Of a DNA stretch of 32,256 nucleotides, positions 12,105 through 20,341 are shown piece by piece. The DNA comes from a virus, in the IMG/VR virus record IMGVR_UViG_3300032285_001673, positions 1 through 32,256 of that record. One strand, written 5' to 3'. Each line of letters opens with the position of its first letter. Positions within the stretch are counted from its first letter, which is position 1. The position numbers and the translations under genes are program-made. The notes beneath the pieces are model-generated. The model saw only the letters and a list, made by a program, of their open reading frames with translations. It was not told where the DNA came from and made no database searches.

Positions 12105-13847
12105 TTATCGTCCTTCGACCAAGCGTTTCACATCTTCAAGTTTGCGCTTGAGCGTTTGGTAACCCGGCGAATTCGGCCCGCCAACTTGGGTAACCACCTC
12201 CCTGATTGCTTCCTTGTCGTTGTTCCGCAACCCATCGTATAAACGCATGGCGTCGATTCCTTGCGGTCCTAACGTTTGGATCCAACGCTGCTGAAATTCT
12301 GTCGACGAAAATGGGTTCCTGGTGCGCTGAAATGAATTTTCGATGCCCTGGTTAAACAATTCGGTCGACGTTGCCAAGGCACGGTTGACTCGAGCAGTTG
12401 CTTTGATTGCTTGGGGCGTCCACTCGGTTGTTCCCGCCATTTGTCCGGCAATGCTTCGGGCTGCGTCTGTGCCGCCCAAACCCGACGAACCAGCCAGCTG
12501 CGCGGTCTGCAACGACATATAATGACCCAACTGATTTAGGTTGGTGGCGTTGTCGCTTGTGAACGGCAAAGCAGCGTATCCACCAGTCAACGCGCCAAGA
12601 AAATTAGCGCCTCGGCCAGTCAACGTTTCATCTGCCAGTTTGATAATTTGATTGTTATTAAACTGCTGCATCGGCACGGTCGCAGCATTCTGCCGAGTTG
12701 CATTCCGAAGTTGTTGCGCTGCGTCGAACGTTGCTTGCGATTCCCCACCGAGTCGCATCGGTGCGTTGGGCAACGGAGCATTTGCCTGCGGCGCCATTGG
12801 AACATTCGGCTGCGGTGCCATTGGAGCAGTTGGCGCAGGCGGTTGCTGGTACAAATCCGGCCTTGGTTCCGCTTGGCTTGTCCCAGGAATTACATTAGGC
12901 AGCGGCGTCATCGTTACTTGTTGAGGGCCTACTGGCAACGTTTGAGTGCCACCCATGCGCGGAGGATAGGTCATTGTCCCGGTCGGCTGCGGCGCTGCCA
13001 TGCCGCCCTGCATCGATACACCTTGCCCGCCTGGCATTTGTGCTGTTGATACGCCCGCTGGTATTGTCACCTGGCCGACAATTCGTCCGGTTGAATCCTT
13101 TACGTTTGCAATCGGATTGCCCGCCAGATCGGTGGCTCCGGTTGCTTCCATCATTGAACCTGGCGGCAATTCTGCACGCGCCAACGCTCCACCAACAGTT
13201 TGAGTGGGCGCCATGCCGCCAACGCTCGGTTGTGTAACGGTTGGCAAAATTTGCGCGCCGGTGCTAAGTGTTCCAGGCTGCGGTCCAAACTTGCTTTCTT
13301 GTTCACTGACCGGCAGCAATGTCTGTGCGCCCGTGATAGCCAGCTGCGACCAGTTAGTGTCTGGCGGCATGGTTTTCCATATTTTTTTGTAAGCATCTGA
13401 CAATTTACTTAAATCTTTATTGTCAGGATTGCTCGCAACCAAATCATCGAGGGCATTAAAATAACTGGTTCGGTCATTGATTCCTGCTTTTCCAAGGATG
13501 TTGAACACTTGGCCGACCATGCCGCGCTGCGATGCGGTCAAACCTTGCTTCGCAGCCAACGCCTGCGTTTGCGCGGTGGACAAATCAGAAACGTTTCGCA
13601 GAACCTCGCGGCCGGTCATGGGCGCCAGGGCCGGTACCTTCGCGTTGATTTTCTCCATGTCAATGCGACCTTCCGTCTGGAAGTTGTCGGGATTGCTAAA
13701 GAAATCCTGCAGGGCCACCCGTTCCTGGTTGGCTTGGTTTTCCTTCTGATAGGCGATTCCAGTGCGGCCAATGTTGATCAGGTCGGCCGCCTTGAATTCG
13801 ACCGGCTTAATCTGTTGCGAAGGAAACGAAGTAAAAAACTCTGCCAT
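12105..13847 (-). CDS. Internal virion (ejection) protein, Pro/Gln-rich centre
   Basis: A 580-residue protein. Residues 1-165 and 375-580 are helical and polar, while residues 180-370 are a long low-complexity linker rich in Pro, Gln, Met, Gly and Thr (for example PQPNVPMAPQANAPLPNAP). This two-helical-ends architecture is common in phage ejection proteins that have to unfold on the way out of the capsid. The gene sits where P22 carries gene 20. The start has an AAGGTG ribosome-binding site. No catalytic motif was seen. The assignment depends on position, size and composition more than on sequence similarity. Confidence 0.6.
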   Translation of the reverse strand: MAEFFTSFPSQQIKPVEFKAADLINIGRTGIAYQKENQANQERVALQDFFSNPDNFQTEGRIDMEKINAKVPALAPMTGREVLRNVSDLSTAQTQALAAKQGLTASQRGMVGQVFNILGKAGINDRTSYFNALDDLVASNPDNKDLSKLSDAYKKIWKTMPPDTNWSQLAITGAQTLLPVSEQESKFGPQPGTLSTGAQILPTVTQPSVGGMAPTQTVGGALARAELPPGSMMEATGATDLAGNPIANVKDSTGRIVGQVTIPAGVSTAQMPGGQGVSMQGGMAAPQPTGTMTYPPRMGGTQTLPVGPQQVTMTPLPNVIPGTSQAEPRPDLYQQPPAPTAPMAPQPNVPMAPQANAPLPNAPMRLGGESQATFDAAQQLRNATRQNAATVPMQQFNNNQIIKLADETLTGRGANFLGALTGGYAALPFTSDNATNLNQLGHYMSLQTAQLAGSSGLGGTDAARSIAGQMAGTTEWTPQAIKATARVNRALATSTELFNQGIENSFQRTRNPFSSTEFQQRWIQTLGPQGIDAMRLYDGLRNNDKEAIREVVTQVGGPNSPGYQTLKRKLEDVKRLVEGR

Positions 13848-13856
13848 GTCGTCACC

Positions 13857-14618
13857 TTATCCTAGTGATTTGGCCAGCATCGCAGCTTGCAGGAAGTTGT
13901 TACCGATGTTGGCGTAAGCGTTCGCCTGGCCAACCTGGCCGGCGCCATAGGCCGTCGCGCTGCCGATGCCTAGCTGGCCCGCTGCGTTGGCGAAGTTTGT
14001 GCCGGCTGCGTTTGTTGCGCTCTGGCCCGCCTGGCCAATCCCAGCGATGCCCGCCAAACGGTTGTAAATGTCACCTTGCTGCGCTCGATAGTTAGTTAGC
14101 GCGTCCTGGTAAGCGTTTTTGGCGTAGTTCTCGGCAAACGTAATGCCCGACTTCAACACGTTCGAGCCGCCGCCGCCGACGTTCGCCGTTTGCCGCGCAG
14201 CGCCCAAGCCCTGGTTCAGCATGAACTCATAATTGGGCGCCAGGTTGGCGTTCAGATCGGCATTCGTGAACATTCGCGTCAGCTGCCCGCTGCCGGTTCC
14301 CATTGTGGTCGGATTGCCAGCTGCGTCGTACTGCTGATATTGACCAGGCAGCATCGACTGCAGCGTGTTTAACGCCCCGTAGCCCGCGCCTCGATAGGGC
14401 GCCTGCTGCTGGTTGATGGTCTGAAAAATGTCACGCTGCAGGCCGGTCGCTTCATTTGCAGCGTTCATTTGTGCGTTGGCTGCAGTCTTGGCGGCTTGCC
14501 CTTGAGAATAAGAACCGCCAACCATTCCACCAATGCCGGCGCCAATCGCCGCGCCAGTCAACGTGCCAGCAACCCCATAACCAAGTCCTGCGCCAATTGC
14601 TGCTGCTACAAACGTCAT
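13857..14618 (-). CDS. DNA ejection protein with Gly-zipper N-terminus
   Basis: A 253-residue protein. The first 36 residues (AAAIGAGLGYGVAGTLTGAAIGAG...) are a Gly/Ala-rich, membrane-active Gly-zipper-like stretch; the rest is rich in Ala, Asn, Gln and Gly with a Tyr-rich middle (PGQYQQYDAAGN, APYRGAGYGALN). A GGGGSNVLKSG segment near 149-159 and repeated A-N-A/GQ patterns follow. Proteins of this kind are annotated in many podoviruses as DNA transfer or injection proteins, and it occupies the place of P22 gene 7. The ATG overlaps the upstream stop (ATGA). Role is inferred from layout and composition. Confidence 0.65.
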   Translation of the reverse strand: MTFVAAAIGAGLGYGVAGTLTGAAIGAGIGGMVGGSYSQGQAAKTAANAQMNAANEATGLQRDIFQTINQQQAPYRGAGYGALNTLQSMLPGQYQQYDAAGNPTTMGTGSGQLTRMFTNADLNANLAPNYEFMLNQGLGAARQTANVGGGGSNVLKSGITFAENYAKNAYQDALTNYRAQQGDIYNRLAGIAGIGQAGQSATNAAGTNFANAAGQLGIGSATAYGAGQVGQANAYANIGNNFLQAAMLAKSLG

Positions 14619-15079
14619 GTCGTTTCTCCCAATTTTTTCAGATCTGCAACGATCGACTTGAGTCGGTTGCCAGAATCAAACAACGCTGCGGCATCTGGCT
14701 CGACCAGATCAACCTCGATCTTATCCAGGTCGGTTTCATCCGTCTTGTGTATCGTGATGCCAATCGAGTCTTGCGTGGCCAGCGTCACGCGCTTGGTGCC
14801 AGGCTGGCATTCCACCACGTCGCCGGCTTGCAGCTTTCGCATTCCGGTTTCGGTCCAGGCGATTATCTCTCCCTTGGCGCACAAAAAAAAGTGCGGCTTT
14901 TTGTGAATTTTGCCAACGATCAACGTGCCGGCCGGCCGGTACACCCGACGACAGTACATTCCAGGGCTGAAAAAATGGTCGGTTTCGAGTTCAATCTGCG
15001 GCATTCTGACCATCTCGGCCTGCAGCCGTTCGATTTGCTCCTTGGTCGGAACGTTTGCGATAACGTCAAGTTCGTTCAA
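14615..15079 (-). CDS. Cupin-like virion-region protein with TTG start
   Basis: The start taken is a TTG that overlaps the TGA of the upstream gene (TTTTGA), with a GGGGG ribosome-binding site before it; this yields 154 residues. Longer readings overlap that gene by over 200 nt. The central part reads TDHFFSPGMYCRRVYRPAGTLIVGKIHKKPHFFLCAKGEIIAW, then LQAGDVVECQPGTKRVTLA, a typical cupin strand arrangement with an IHKKPH pair (cupin motif 1) and a G-D-V-V...P-G turn (motif 2). Cupins are beta barrels with many functions; here a structural role in the tail or ejection machine is most likely. Exact role unknown. Confidence 0.65.
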   Translation of the reverse strand: MNELDVIANVPTKEQIERLQAEMVRMPQIELETDHFFSPGMYCRRVYRPAGTLIVGKIHKKPHFFLCAKGEIIAWTETGMRKLQAGDVVECQPGTKRVTLATQDSIGITIHKTDETDLDKIEVDLVEPDAAALFDSGNRLKSIVADLKKLGETT

Positions 15080-15330
15080 AAGTTGCCCCCGCCGATGCCA
15101 GTCAGCGCTGTTAGCAGCGTAAACGTGCCAACTGCCGGTGTCACGTTGCCGATCACTGTGTTGTTGATCTGGCCGCCATTGATAATTGAGTAATTGATCG
15201 TTGTTGAAATAACGTTCGGATTTTGCAGCCAGATAATCCATTCCCGCGCTGGTCGCCCTGTTTGCGGGTCCAAAAACTCCGACTGCGGAAATCGGATGTT
15301 TGTAAAATTTTGCGTGTTGGGCGCGACCAT
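15076..15330 (-). CDS. Small structural protein with repeated IG-TP module
   Basis: An 84-residue protein translated from an ATG overlapping the stop of the gp10-like gene. Residues 1-37 read PQSEFLDPQTGRPAREWIIWLQNP, a motif I recognise from small phage virion proteins. Residues 51-75 carry GGQINNTVIGNVTPAVGTFTLLTA, the same module as in the 870-residue fibre and the gene at the window ends. It ends GGGNF, as does the 870-residue protein. Gene 26 (tail needle) would be expected near here in P22, but this protein is too short and lacks the needle coiled coil. Likely a virion component; function unknown. Confidence 0.65.
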   Translation of the reverse strand: MVAPNTQNFTNIRFPQSEFLDPQTGRPAREWIIWLQNPNVISTTINYSIINGGQINNTVIGNVTPAVGTFTLLTALTGIGGGNF

Positions 15331-16796
15331 CAGTTGTCACCTACTGACGCCTTTAGGTTTGCCGACACAATGACTGCTTTTACCGGATCGGTAATTGCAA
15401 CCTCAAAAATTCGATCTCTAGACCAACCTAGCCGGCGCCACATTGCGCGGTTTTGGTAGCGGCCAATACGGCCAATGCTGACCCAATGCTCGTTCGACCA
15501 AGTGGAACCGCCATCGTTTGACCAACGCAGCATTGCCTGCGGGTCGTTGCCTTGGCCAGTCGACAGGCCAACGCCAGGCTGGAATTGGATCTGGAATTCT
15601 TCGAAAAACTGTCGCTGCAAGTCACTGGTCAAATGAATTGCTCGCCGCAGCCGACGGATTTTGGCACCGTTGTCGGTGTACACCGTGTTATCTAACGCAT
15701 AAATTTTGCCGTTTTCGTAGTCGCCGACAAGGTTGTAGCCGGCAAAAAAAGCAGCGCAATTTGATCGATGCCGGTAGTAGCCGGTCAAGTCGTCCCAAGA
15801 TAACCACTTGTGCCATAGGCCAGTGGCCAGGTCAAACACCCAAGTCAGATCAATTTGAGGAAACGTCACCACATAAAACTCGTGGCCCTCAATCTGATAA
15901 GTGTATGCAACTGCGTCCGATACGTCGACGCCGACCAGGCTTTGCTCAACGGCGTGCGTTGACAATCTCTTGAACTGGTAGCCATTGATTGCGCCAATGA
16001 TCGACTGGCCTCGAGTGTCGCGGCTTACAAACATAAACGATTCGCCGAATCGCGCCACGGAATACGCTGCCGCGCACCCGTGTTGCATCGTGGTGCCTGA
16101 TACTCGTTGAAACGGAAACCCCGTGATGCCCTCAATTGTGTTGCCGACGTCAACCCAAACTTCAGTGGTAACTTCGCCGAGCAAATACACCTGGCGATGG
16201 TCAACGATCAACGTAATTAAAGTGTCTGGCGACCCGTCTTTTGACCCATAGTTTCCTGTCGTCGAGACAGCCAAGCCCAAGTCAGTCACAGCCCAGTTCT
16301 GCGTTCCTGGCTCGTTGTAGGCAATATAGTTATCGACCGTATCGCAGGCCGTGGCACCAGCCCATAATCCATCACCTAAGGGCAGTTGGACAAACGCTGA
16401 TGTGCCGGCAATCCAAATGTAACGATTCACGCCGTCGACAATGTACGCCGTCAATCCGTTGTTGGTTGTTACGTTGTCAGTAATTGCGACCGGACCCGTG
16501 GTTGTGGTCAATAAGCCAACTTGCGTCGCAACAAATGAGGTTGTGATCGAATAGACTCGGTTGCCAACCACTGCAATTAGGTATTGGCTGCCTGACAAAG
16601 CGCGCATCCCGCGCACTGGCGCCTGCCACAGTGCAAGTTTTTCGACCAGCCCTGGGGTAGGGTATAGCGCAACGATGCCGCGCTCGCCTGGTGACTTTGT
16701 AGGGTCTGTCTCAGGGTAGAAATTGATGCACTCTTGGGCATCCTGATATATCGAGGGCGCCTCATAGGACGCGCCGACAAACCCAAAGTCAGGCAT
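15330..16796 (-). CDS. P22 gp10-like packaged DNA stabilisation protein
   Basis: Start taken at the ATG fused to the stop of the gp4-like gene (TAATG), giving 488 residues, close to P22 gp10 (472). It begins [29 protein letters not shown] and continues APVRGMRALSGSQYLIAVVGNRVYSI, the typical opening of the family (beta strands plus GLxxL-like repeats). Long beta-rich repeats follow with many Trp and Tyr, matching a beta-propeller-like tail hub component. P22 gp10 closes the portal channel and joins gp4 to the tail needle. Here it directly follows the gp4-like gene, as in P22. Confident. Confidence 0.82.
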   Translation of the reverse strand: MPDFGFVGASYEAPSIYQDAQECINFYPETDPTKSPGERGIVALYPTPGLVEKLALWQAPVRGMRALSGSQYLIAVVGNRVYSITTSFVATQVGLLTTTTGPVAITDNVTTNNGLTAYIVDGVNRYIWIAGTSAFVQLPLGDGLWAGATACDTVDNYIAYNEPGTQNWAVTDLGLAVSTTGNYGSKDGSPDTLITLIVDHRQVYLLGEVTTEVWVDVGNTIEGITGFPFQRVSGTTMQHGCAAAYSVARFGESFMFVSRDTRGQSIIGAINGYQFKRLSTHAVEQSLVGVDVSDAVAYTYQIEGHEFYVVTFPQIDLTWVFDLATGLWHKWLSWDDLTGYYRHRSNCAAFFAGYNLVGDYENGKIYALDNTVYTDNGAKIRRLRRAIHLTSDLQRQFFEEFQIQFQPGVGLSTGQGNDPQAMLRWSNDGGSTWSNEHWVSIGRIGRYQNRAMWRRLGWSRDRIFEVAITDPVKAVIVSANLKASVGDN

Positions 16797-17770
16797 TAGC
16801 AGAACCCTCCGTCCATGATCCAGCCGGCGTCTTTGCTCTTGCCCCAAAGCAGCTGATCAGGGTAACGCGCCACCTGCGGCGGCCGCATATTCGTGCGCTT
16901 GATTGTCGACTTGCCCTGCGCTGCCAGCGCCTCGATCTTGGCCGCCATAAGCTGGTTGGTCTTGCCAAACATGGGCATAAGGCGCTCGGCCAGGCAGAAC
17001 CGCAAAGCGTTGACGTAGCCAGGCGGGAATTGAATCTCGTCGGTCAGGTTGGCGTACGCTTGGAATTGCGTGTAGGCAAACAAGTGCATCTCGCCCTGGG
17101 CAGGATTCGGCCAAACGTAAATCGTGCCGAGCAGTTCCGAGGGCTGGTAATACACTGCTTTCGGCCAGGGACCGTTCAAAGCCTTTAGGCCGATCATTTC
17201 GTACTGCTCGAGCGCAAACACCGTGACCGGGTAATCGAGGCCGCCACCGTAGATTGGAACACCGTTGCTGGTCGTTGTGACGCGCACAAACGCCGATTCG
17301 ATTGTCAGTGGCCGCTGGTAGTAACCGTTGATCGTCGTGCTGGCCACCGTCTGCGACTTGTTGACCAGGTAGGTCCCGCCCTCGTTGACGTTGCCGCCGG
17401 CGCCCGTTTCAAATGCAACGATTTTCGTGCCAGGCGTTACGCCGGTGCCAGTCAGCGTTTGGCCGATCGTGATCGCGCCTTTGGTGACCGAGTTCGCTAC
17501 AACAGTCAAAACCGTGCCAGCGATTGATCCCGTAAACGTCGATCCAACCTGGCCGCCAGGGCCGATCGTGTACTGGATCTGGTTTTGAACGACAGGAAAA
17601 ATGATTTCGGTTTTGTAGAAAACCATCATGTTCTCGTTAGACCATTGATCCAACATATCGTTCATCATGTCGAACCCGTCTTGAGCCTCGTCCGCTGTTG
17701 GCACTTCGCCAGCGGCCAAAGCGCCAATGTCTTTCATGGCGCGAGTAATAATGTCAAACGGGGTTGTCAT
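16796..17770 (-). CDS. P22 gp4-like tail adaptor with inserted domain
   Basis: Start taken at the ATG giving 324 residues; an in-frame ATG 23 codons earlier lies inside the upstream gene. The N-terminal part ([31 protein letters not shown]) and the later [16 protein letters not shown] and [17 protein letters not shown] match gp4, the first tail adaptor ring bound to the portal. P22 gp4 is about 166 residues. Residues 75-150 are extra: a Thr/Gly/Val-rich beta segment with [12 protein letters not shown] and SQTVASTTI, placed between YTIGPGGQ and [14 protein letters not shown], which are adjacent in the usual family. The inserted domain resembles phage surface modules. Confidence 0.82.
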   Translation of the reverse strand: MTTPFDIITRAMKDIGALAAGEVPTADEAQDGFDMMNDMLDQWSNENMMVFYKTEIIFPVVQNQIQYTIGPGGQVGSTFTGSIAGTVLTVVANSVTKGAITIGQTLTGTGVTPGTKIVAFETGAGGNVNEGGTYLVNKSQTVASTTINGYYQRPLTIESAFVRVTTTSNGVPIYGGGLDYPVTVFALEQYEMIGLKALNGPWPKAVYYQPSELLGTIYVWPNPAQGEMHLFAYTQFQAYANLTDEIQFPPGYVNALRFCLAERLMPMFGKTNQLMAAKIEALAAQGKSTIKRTNMRPPQVARYPDQLLWGKSKDAGWIMDGGFC

Positions 17771-17772
17771 TT

Positions 17773-18033
17773 TTAGCAATCCACGGCGTCTTTGAACGCA
17801 TCGATGGTTTTCAGATAAACGTAGGCTTGCGCGTCCCACCGCTCATCGTTGACCGGCACAAATTTGTATTCGTACTGTTCCATGCACGGATACAACTGTG
17901 CAATTTCTTGGTTTGGAAACACATCAACATAAATTGTTAAGCCATTTTTGTTTCCAACGATGTTGCCAACGCGCCAGTATGACGAAGGCAAATCAATGCC
18001 GGTTTTTGTTTTATATGCTTTTTTGAGGGCCAT
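17773..18033 (-). CDS. Small protein of unknown function next to the tailspike
   Basis: An 86-residue protein with a GAAAGGAAAC ribosome-binding site, 12 nt after the tailspike gene and 2 nt before the gp4-like gene. It reads [40 protein letters not shown], then [17 protein letters not shown] and ends in a helix (AFKDAVDC). It has alternating strands like many small beta-fold phage proteins. I know similar proteins from phage tail-fibre regions but no function. Possibly a fibre assembly or attachment partner; not established. Confidence 0.6.
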   Translation of the reverse strand: MALKKAYKTKTGIDLPSSYWRVGNIVGNKNGLTIYVDVFPNQEIAQLYPCMEQYEYKFVPVNDERWDAQAYVYLKTIDAFKDAVDC

Positions 18034-18045
18034 TTTTGTTTCCTT

Positions 18046-20331
18046 TCAATACCACAAGTATTCAAAACTTTGAACAAGAGTTGACGAACTGCCAGAAGCC
18101 ATTGCTAGTTGAATGTCATTACCAGATCGCGTGTAAGTTCTTGCTGGCGGTGAACCATATAAAGTTGTGCTGCTAAGAACAACGGGCGCTTTGTTGTATC
18201 CAGTTATAACCATGTCCATGTAACCCATACTTCCGTCATCACCGGCTACCAATAGCATGACCGGATTATTTGGGCTTGCGTTGAAAGAAGTCCAAATTGT
18301 TGTTGCGGAAGTTCCAACAATTGATTTTAATAAGCCCCGATACGTTCCTTTTGCGGCCGTAAGCGAATTGATTGAGTTAAAATCACCGGCGCTGTTGACT
18401 GACATTTTTCGGCTGCCGCCAGTTTGGAACCAAAAATCACCGTTTGGATGGTTGACGCCAGTTGTCCAAGTTGCTACGCCACCATCTTCATATTCCATAT
18501 AAACTGATGCGGAATCACGATATAACTTAAATGGATCAGACCTTCCCGCGTTGATAAGAATCTTGTTCACCATGTTGTCGACGATCGTGGTGTTGCACGA
18601 ATTGCCGAACATGGCGCAATTCGCACCAGTTGAACCATTGATGATGCCGTTGGTATTGTTGTTTGCGGTGTTTCCAGTAAATACTGAATCAGCAACGATC
18701 CCTTGGGTTAGCAAACCATAAGGATAATCACGAACATTATTTCCAATTACGGAAGCATCAATGATTGCACCGCCAGCGCCATTGTGAATCAAACGAATAG
18801 CGCACGCGCCTGGATCGCCAGAAGAATCCCAATTCTGCACAGTGTTTCCAATGATGCGTGGAGCATACATTACTTCGTTGTTATTATTTTCAATTCGAAT
18901 TGCATCGCCGGGAACATACAACAACGTGTTGTTTTCAATAATTGTGTTTCGGTTTGAACCGCCTCCTTGTTTACATAAGATCCCGTATCCCAACGAACCA
19001 ATAATTAGGTTGTTTCTGACCATGCAATAGTTGTTGTCGAACTCGATATAAACAACAATGTAGCCGTATGGATAAACCGTGCCGGCTTTATTGTTGTTAT
19101 ACAACAAACTATCTTCAAGGATCAGGTAGTTTCCAGCGTTGTAGAACGAAACCGCTTCAAAAAAAGAATTGCAAATTACACAGTTGCGAATCGTCGTGTG
19201 CGATACTGCCTCCAGACGAATGTTGATCTGATAAGCATCATCGGCACCTTTGGCTGCAATCACCATCGTTTTTCCAGACTCCTGCCCGGTAATGGTGTCG
19301 CCAATATTGAAAGTTCCGGTAATGGTTTTGGGTTCAAGCGAAACGCCCGAGTTTGTAAATGTGCCGCTTGCAATGGCGCTGCCGCCACTACTGCTGAGGA
19401 TAATTTCGCCACTCAAAAATGTGCCAGACAATGTTCCGGTTAACAACATATTGCCTTCCTGGCGAAGGTTTTTGTTGCCGTTGAATGTCAGATTTTCGAC
19501 CAAACAATTTGTGGCAGCATAACCTGAAAAACCCCCGTTAATAAGCGCTTCGCGTTCAGTGTAGTACGATACAAAATCCGGCTTGGTTAAACGATTGATT
19601 GTGCCACCGGCTGCACGAGCCAATGGATAATATGGATAAAGGGGATAACCCCAACCTAAAATATTGTCGATACTATCAGGGTGCGCCAAAAGAATGGATG
19701 CGTCACGATCTTCGCCCAAATAATGGATGTTGGACAGCATACTAATCGCGTATTTAACTGCATAAGTTCCGGCTGGAAAATACACAATACCGCCACCAGC
19801 ATCATGCACAGCTTGGACGGCATTTTCGATGGCTTGCCAATCATCGGTCGTGCCATCACCAGTTGCGCCAAAATCTTTTACGCTAACCCATTCGGTTAAT
19901 TTGTCGTGAACAGTACGTCCAATCGCGTTTGGCAACAATGTGCCGTTTCGCGCTTGTTTGAAACCAACCAGCGCATCGCCTTTGGCAATATTAGTTGTGT
20001 TTGCCAAATCATTAAAGACTAATGCTGCGTTGAAACTGTTAATGCCAATCAGGTTGTCGTAAGTTCCAAGCAAACTACCATCACTTGTTTTTAAGACAAA
20101 TTTGTAGGAAATTCCATCGGTAATCCAAATTTCACCAGTCGGAACACGTCCAGCAGAATCCAAAACTATAGGATTTGAATGTGCAATGTTGCCAGCCGAG
20201 GTAGTGTAAGTTGCTGTTAGCGTTGTGGTTCCAGCCAAGTAGGTATAGATTAAACCACCAGTCAGCGGAACGCCATCATTGTTAAATAGTTGCGCCGCTG
20301 CGCCAAGAGCTGGTGCAAGATTGACACTCAT
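18046..20331 (-). CDS. Tailspike with pectate-lyase-like beta-helix
   Basis: A 761-residue protein. Residues 1-100 form an N-terminal particle-binding module (SVNLAPALGAAAQLFNNDG...GGLIYTYLAGTTT...DSAGRVPTGEIWI), which joins tailspikes to podovirus tails. Then VKDFGATGDGTTDDWQAIENAV (151-172) and GGGIVYFPAGTY (179-190) mark a Pectate_lyase_3 beta-helix, with repeats of IRNCVI, VRNNLI, IIENNTLL and IIGNTV through about residue 550. Tailspikes of this fold bind and often cut host surface polysaccharide. Residues 295-366, rich in Ser, Thr and Gly (FNIGDTITGQ), look inserted between two rungs. The C-terminal 130 residues form a separate beta domain. The enzymatic specificity cannot be read from the sequence. 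Confidence 0.85.
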   Translation of the reverse strand: MSVNLAPALGAAAQLFNNDGVPLTGGLIYTYLAGTTTLTATYTTSAGNIAHSNPIVLDSAGRVPTGEIWITDGISYKFVLKTSDGSLLGTYDNLIGINSFNAALVFNDLANTTNIAKGDALVGFKQARNGTLLPNAIGRTVHDKLTEWVSVKDFGATGDGTTDDWQAIENAVQAVHDAGGGIVYFPAGTYAVKYAISMLSNIHYLGEDRDASILLAHPDSIDNILGWGYPLYPYYPLARAAGGTINRLTKPDFVSYYTEREALINGGFSGYAATNCLVENLTFNGNKNLRQEGNMLLTGTLSGTFLSGEIILSSSGGSAIASGTFTNSGVSLEPKTITGTFNIGDTITGQESGKTMVIAAKGADDAYQINIRLEAVSHTTIRNCVICNSFFEAVSFYNAGNYLILEDSLLYNNNKAGTVYPYGYIVVYIEFDNNYCMVRNNLIIGSLGYGILCKQGGGSNRNTIIENNTLLYVPGDAIRIENNNNEVMYAPRIIGNTVQNWDSSGDPGACAIRLIHNGAGGAIIDASVIGNNVRDYPYGLLTQGIVADSVFTGNTANNNTNGIINGSTGANCAMFGNSCNTTIVDNMVNKILINAGRSDPFKLYRDSASVYMEYEDGGVATWTTGVNHPNGDFWFQTGGSRKMSVNSAGDFNSINSLTAAKGTYRGLLKSIVGTSATTIWTSFNASPNNPVMLLVAGDDGSMGYMDMVITGYNKAPVVLSSTTLYGSPPARTYTRSGNDIQLAMASGSSSTLVQSFEYLWY

Positions 20332-20341
20332 TTTTTATCCT

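Noticed and set aside
14456-15193. A 245-codon plus-strand open frame across two leftward genes
   Set aside because: Spans the ends of two supported genes and reads as a shadow of their codon bias; no homology pattern.
15330-16847. Longer starts for the gp10-like and gp4-like proteins
   Set aside because: The upstream codons lie inside preceding genes; the ATG fused to the upstream stop (gp10-like) or directly after it (gp4-like) fits the family N-termini better.
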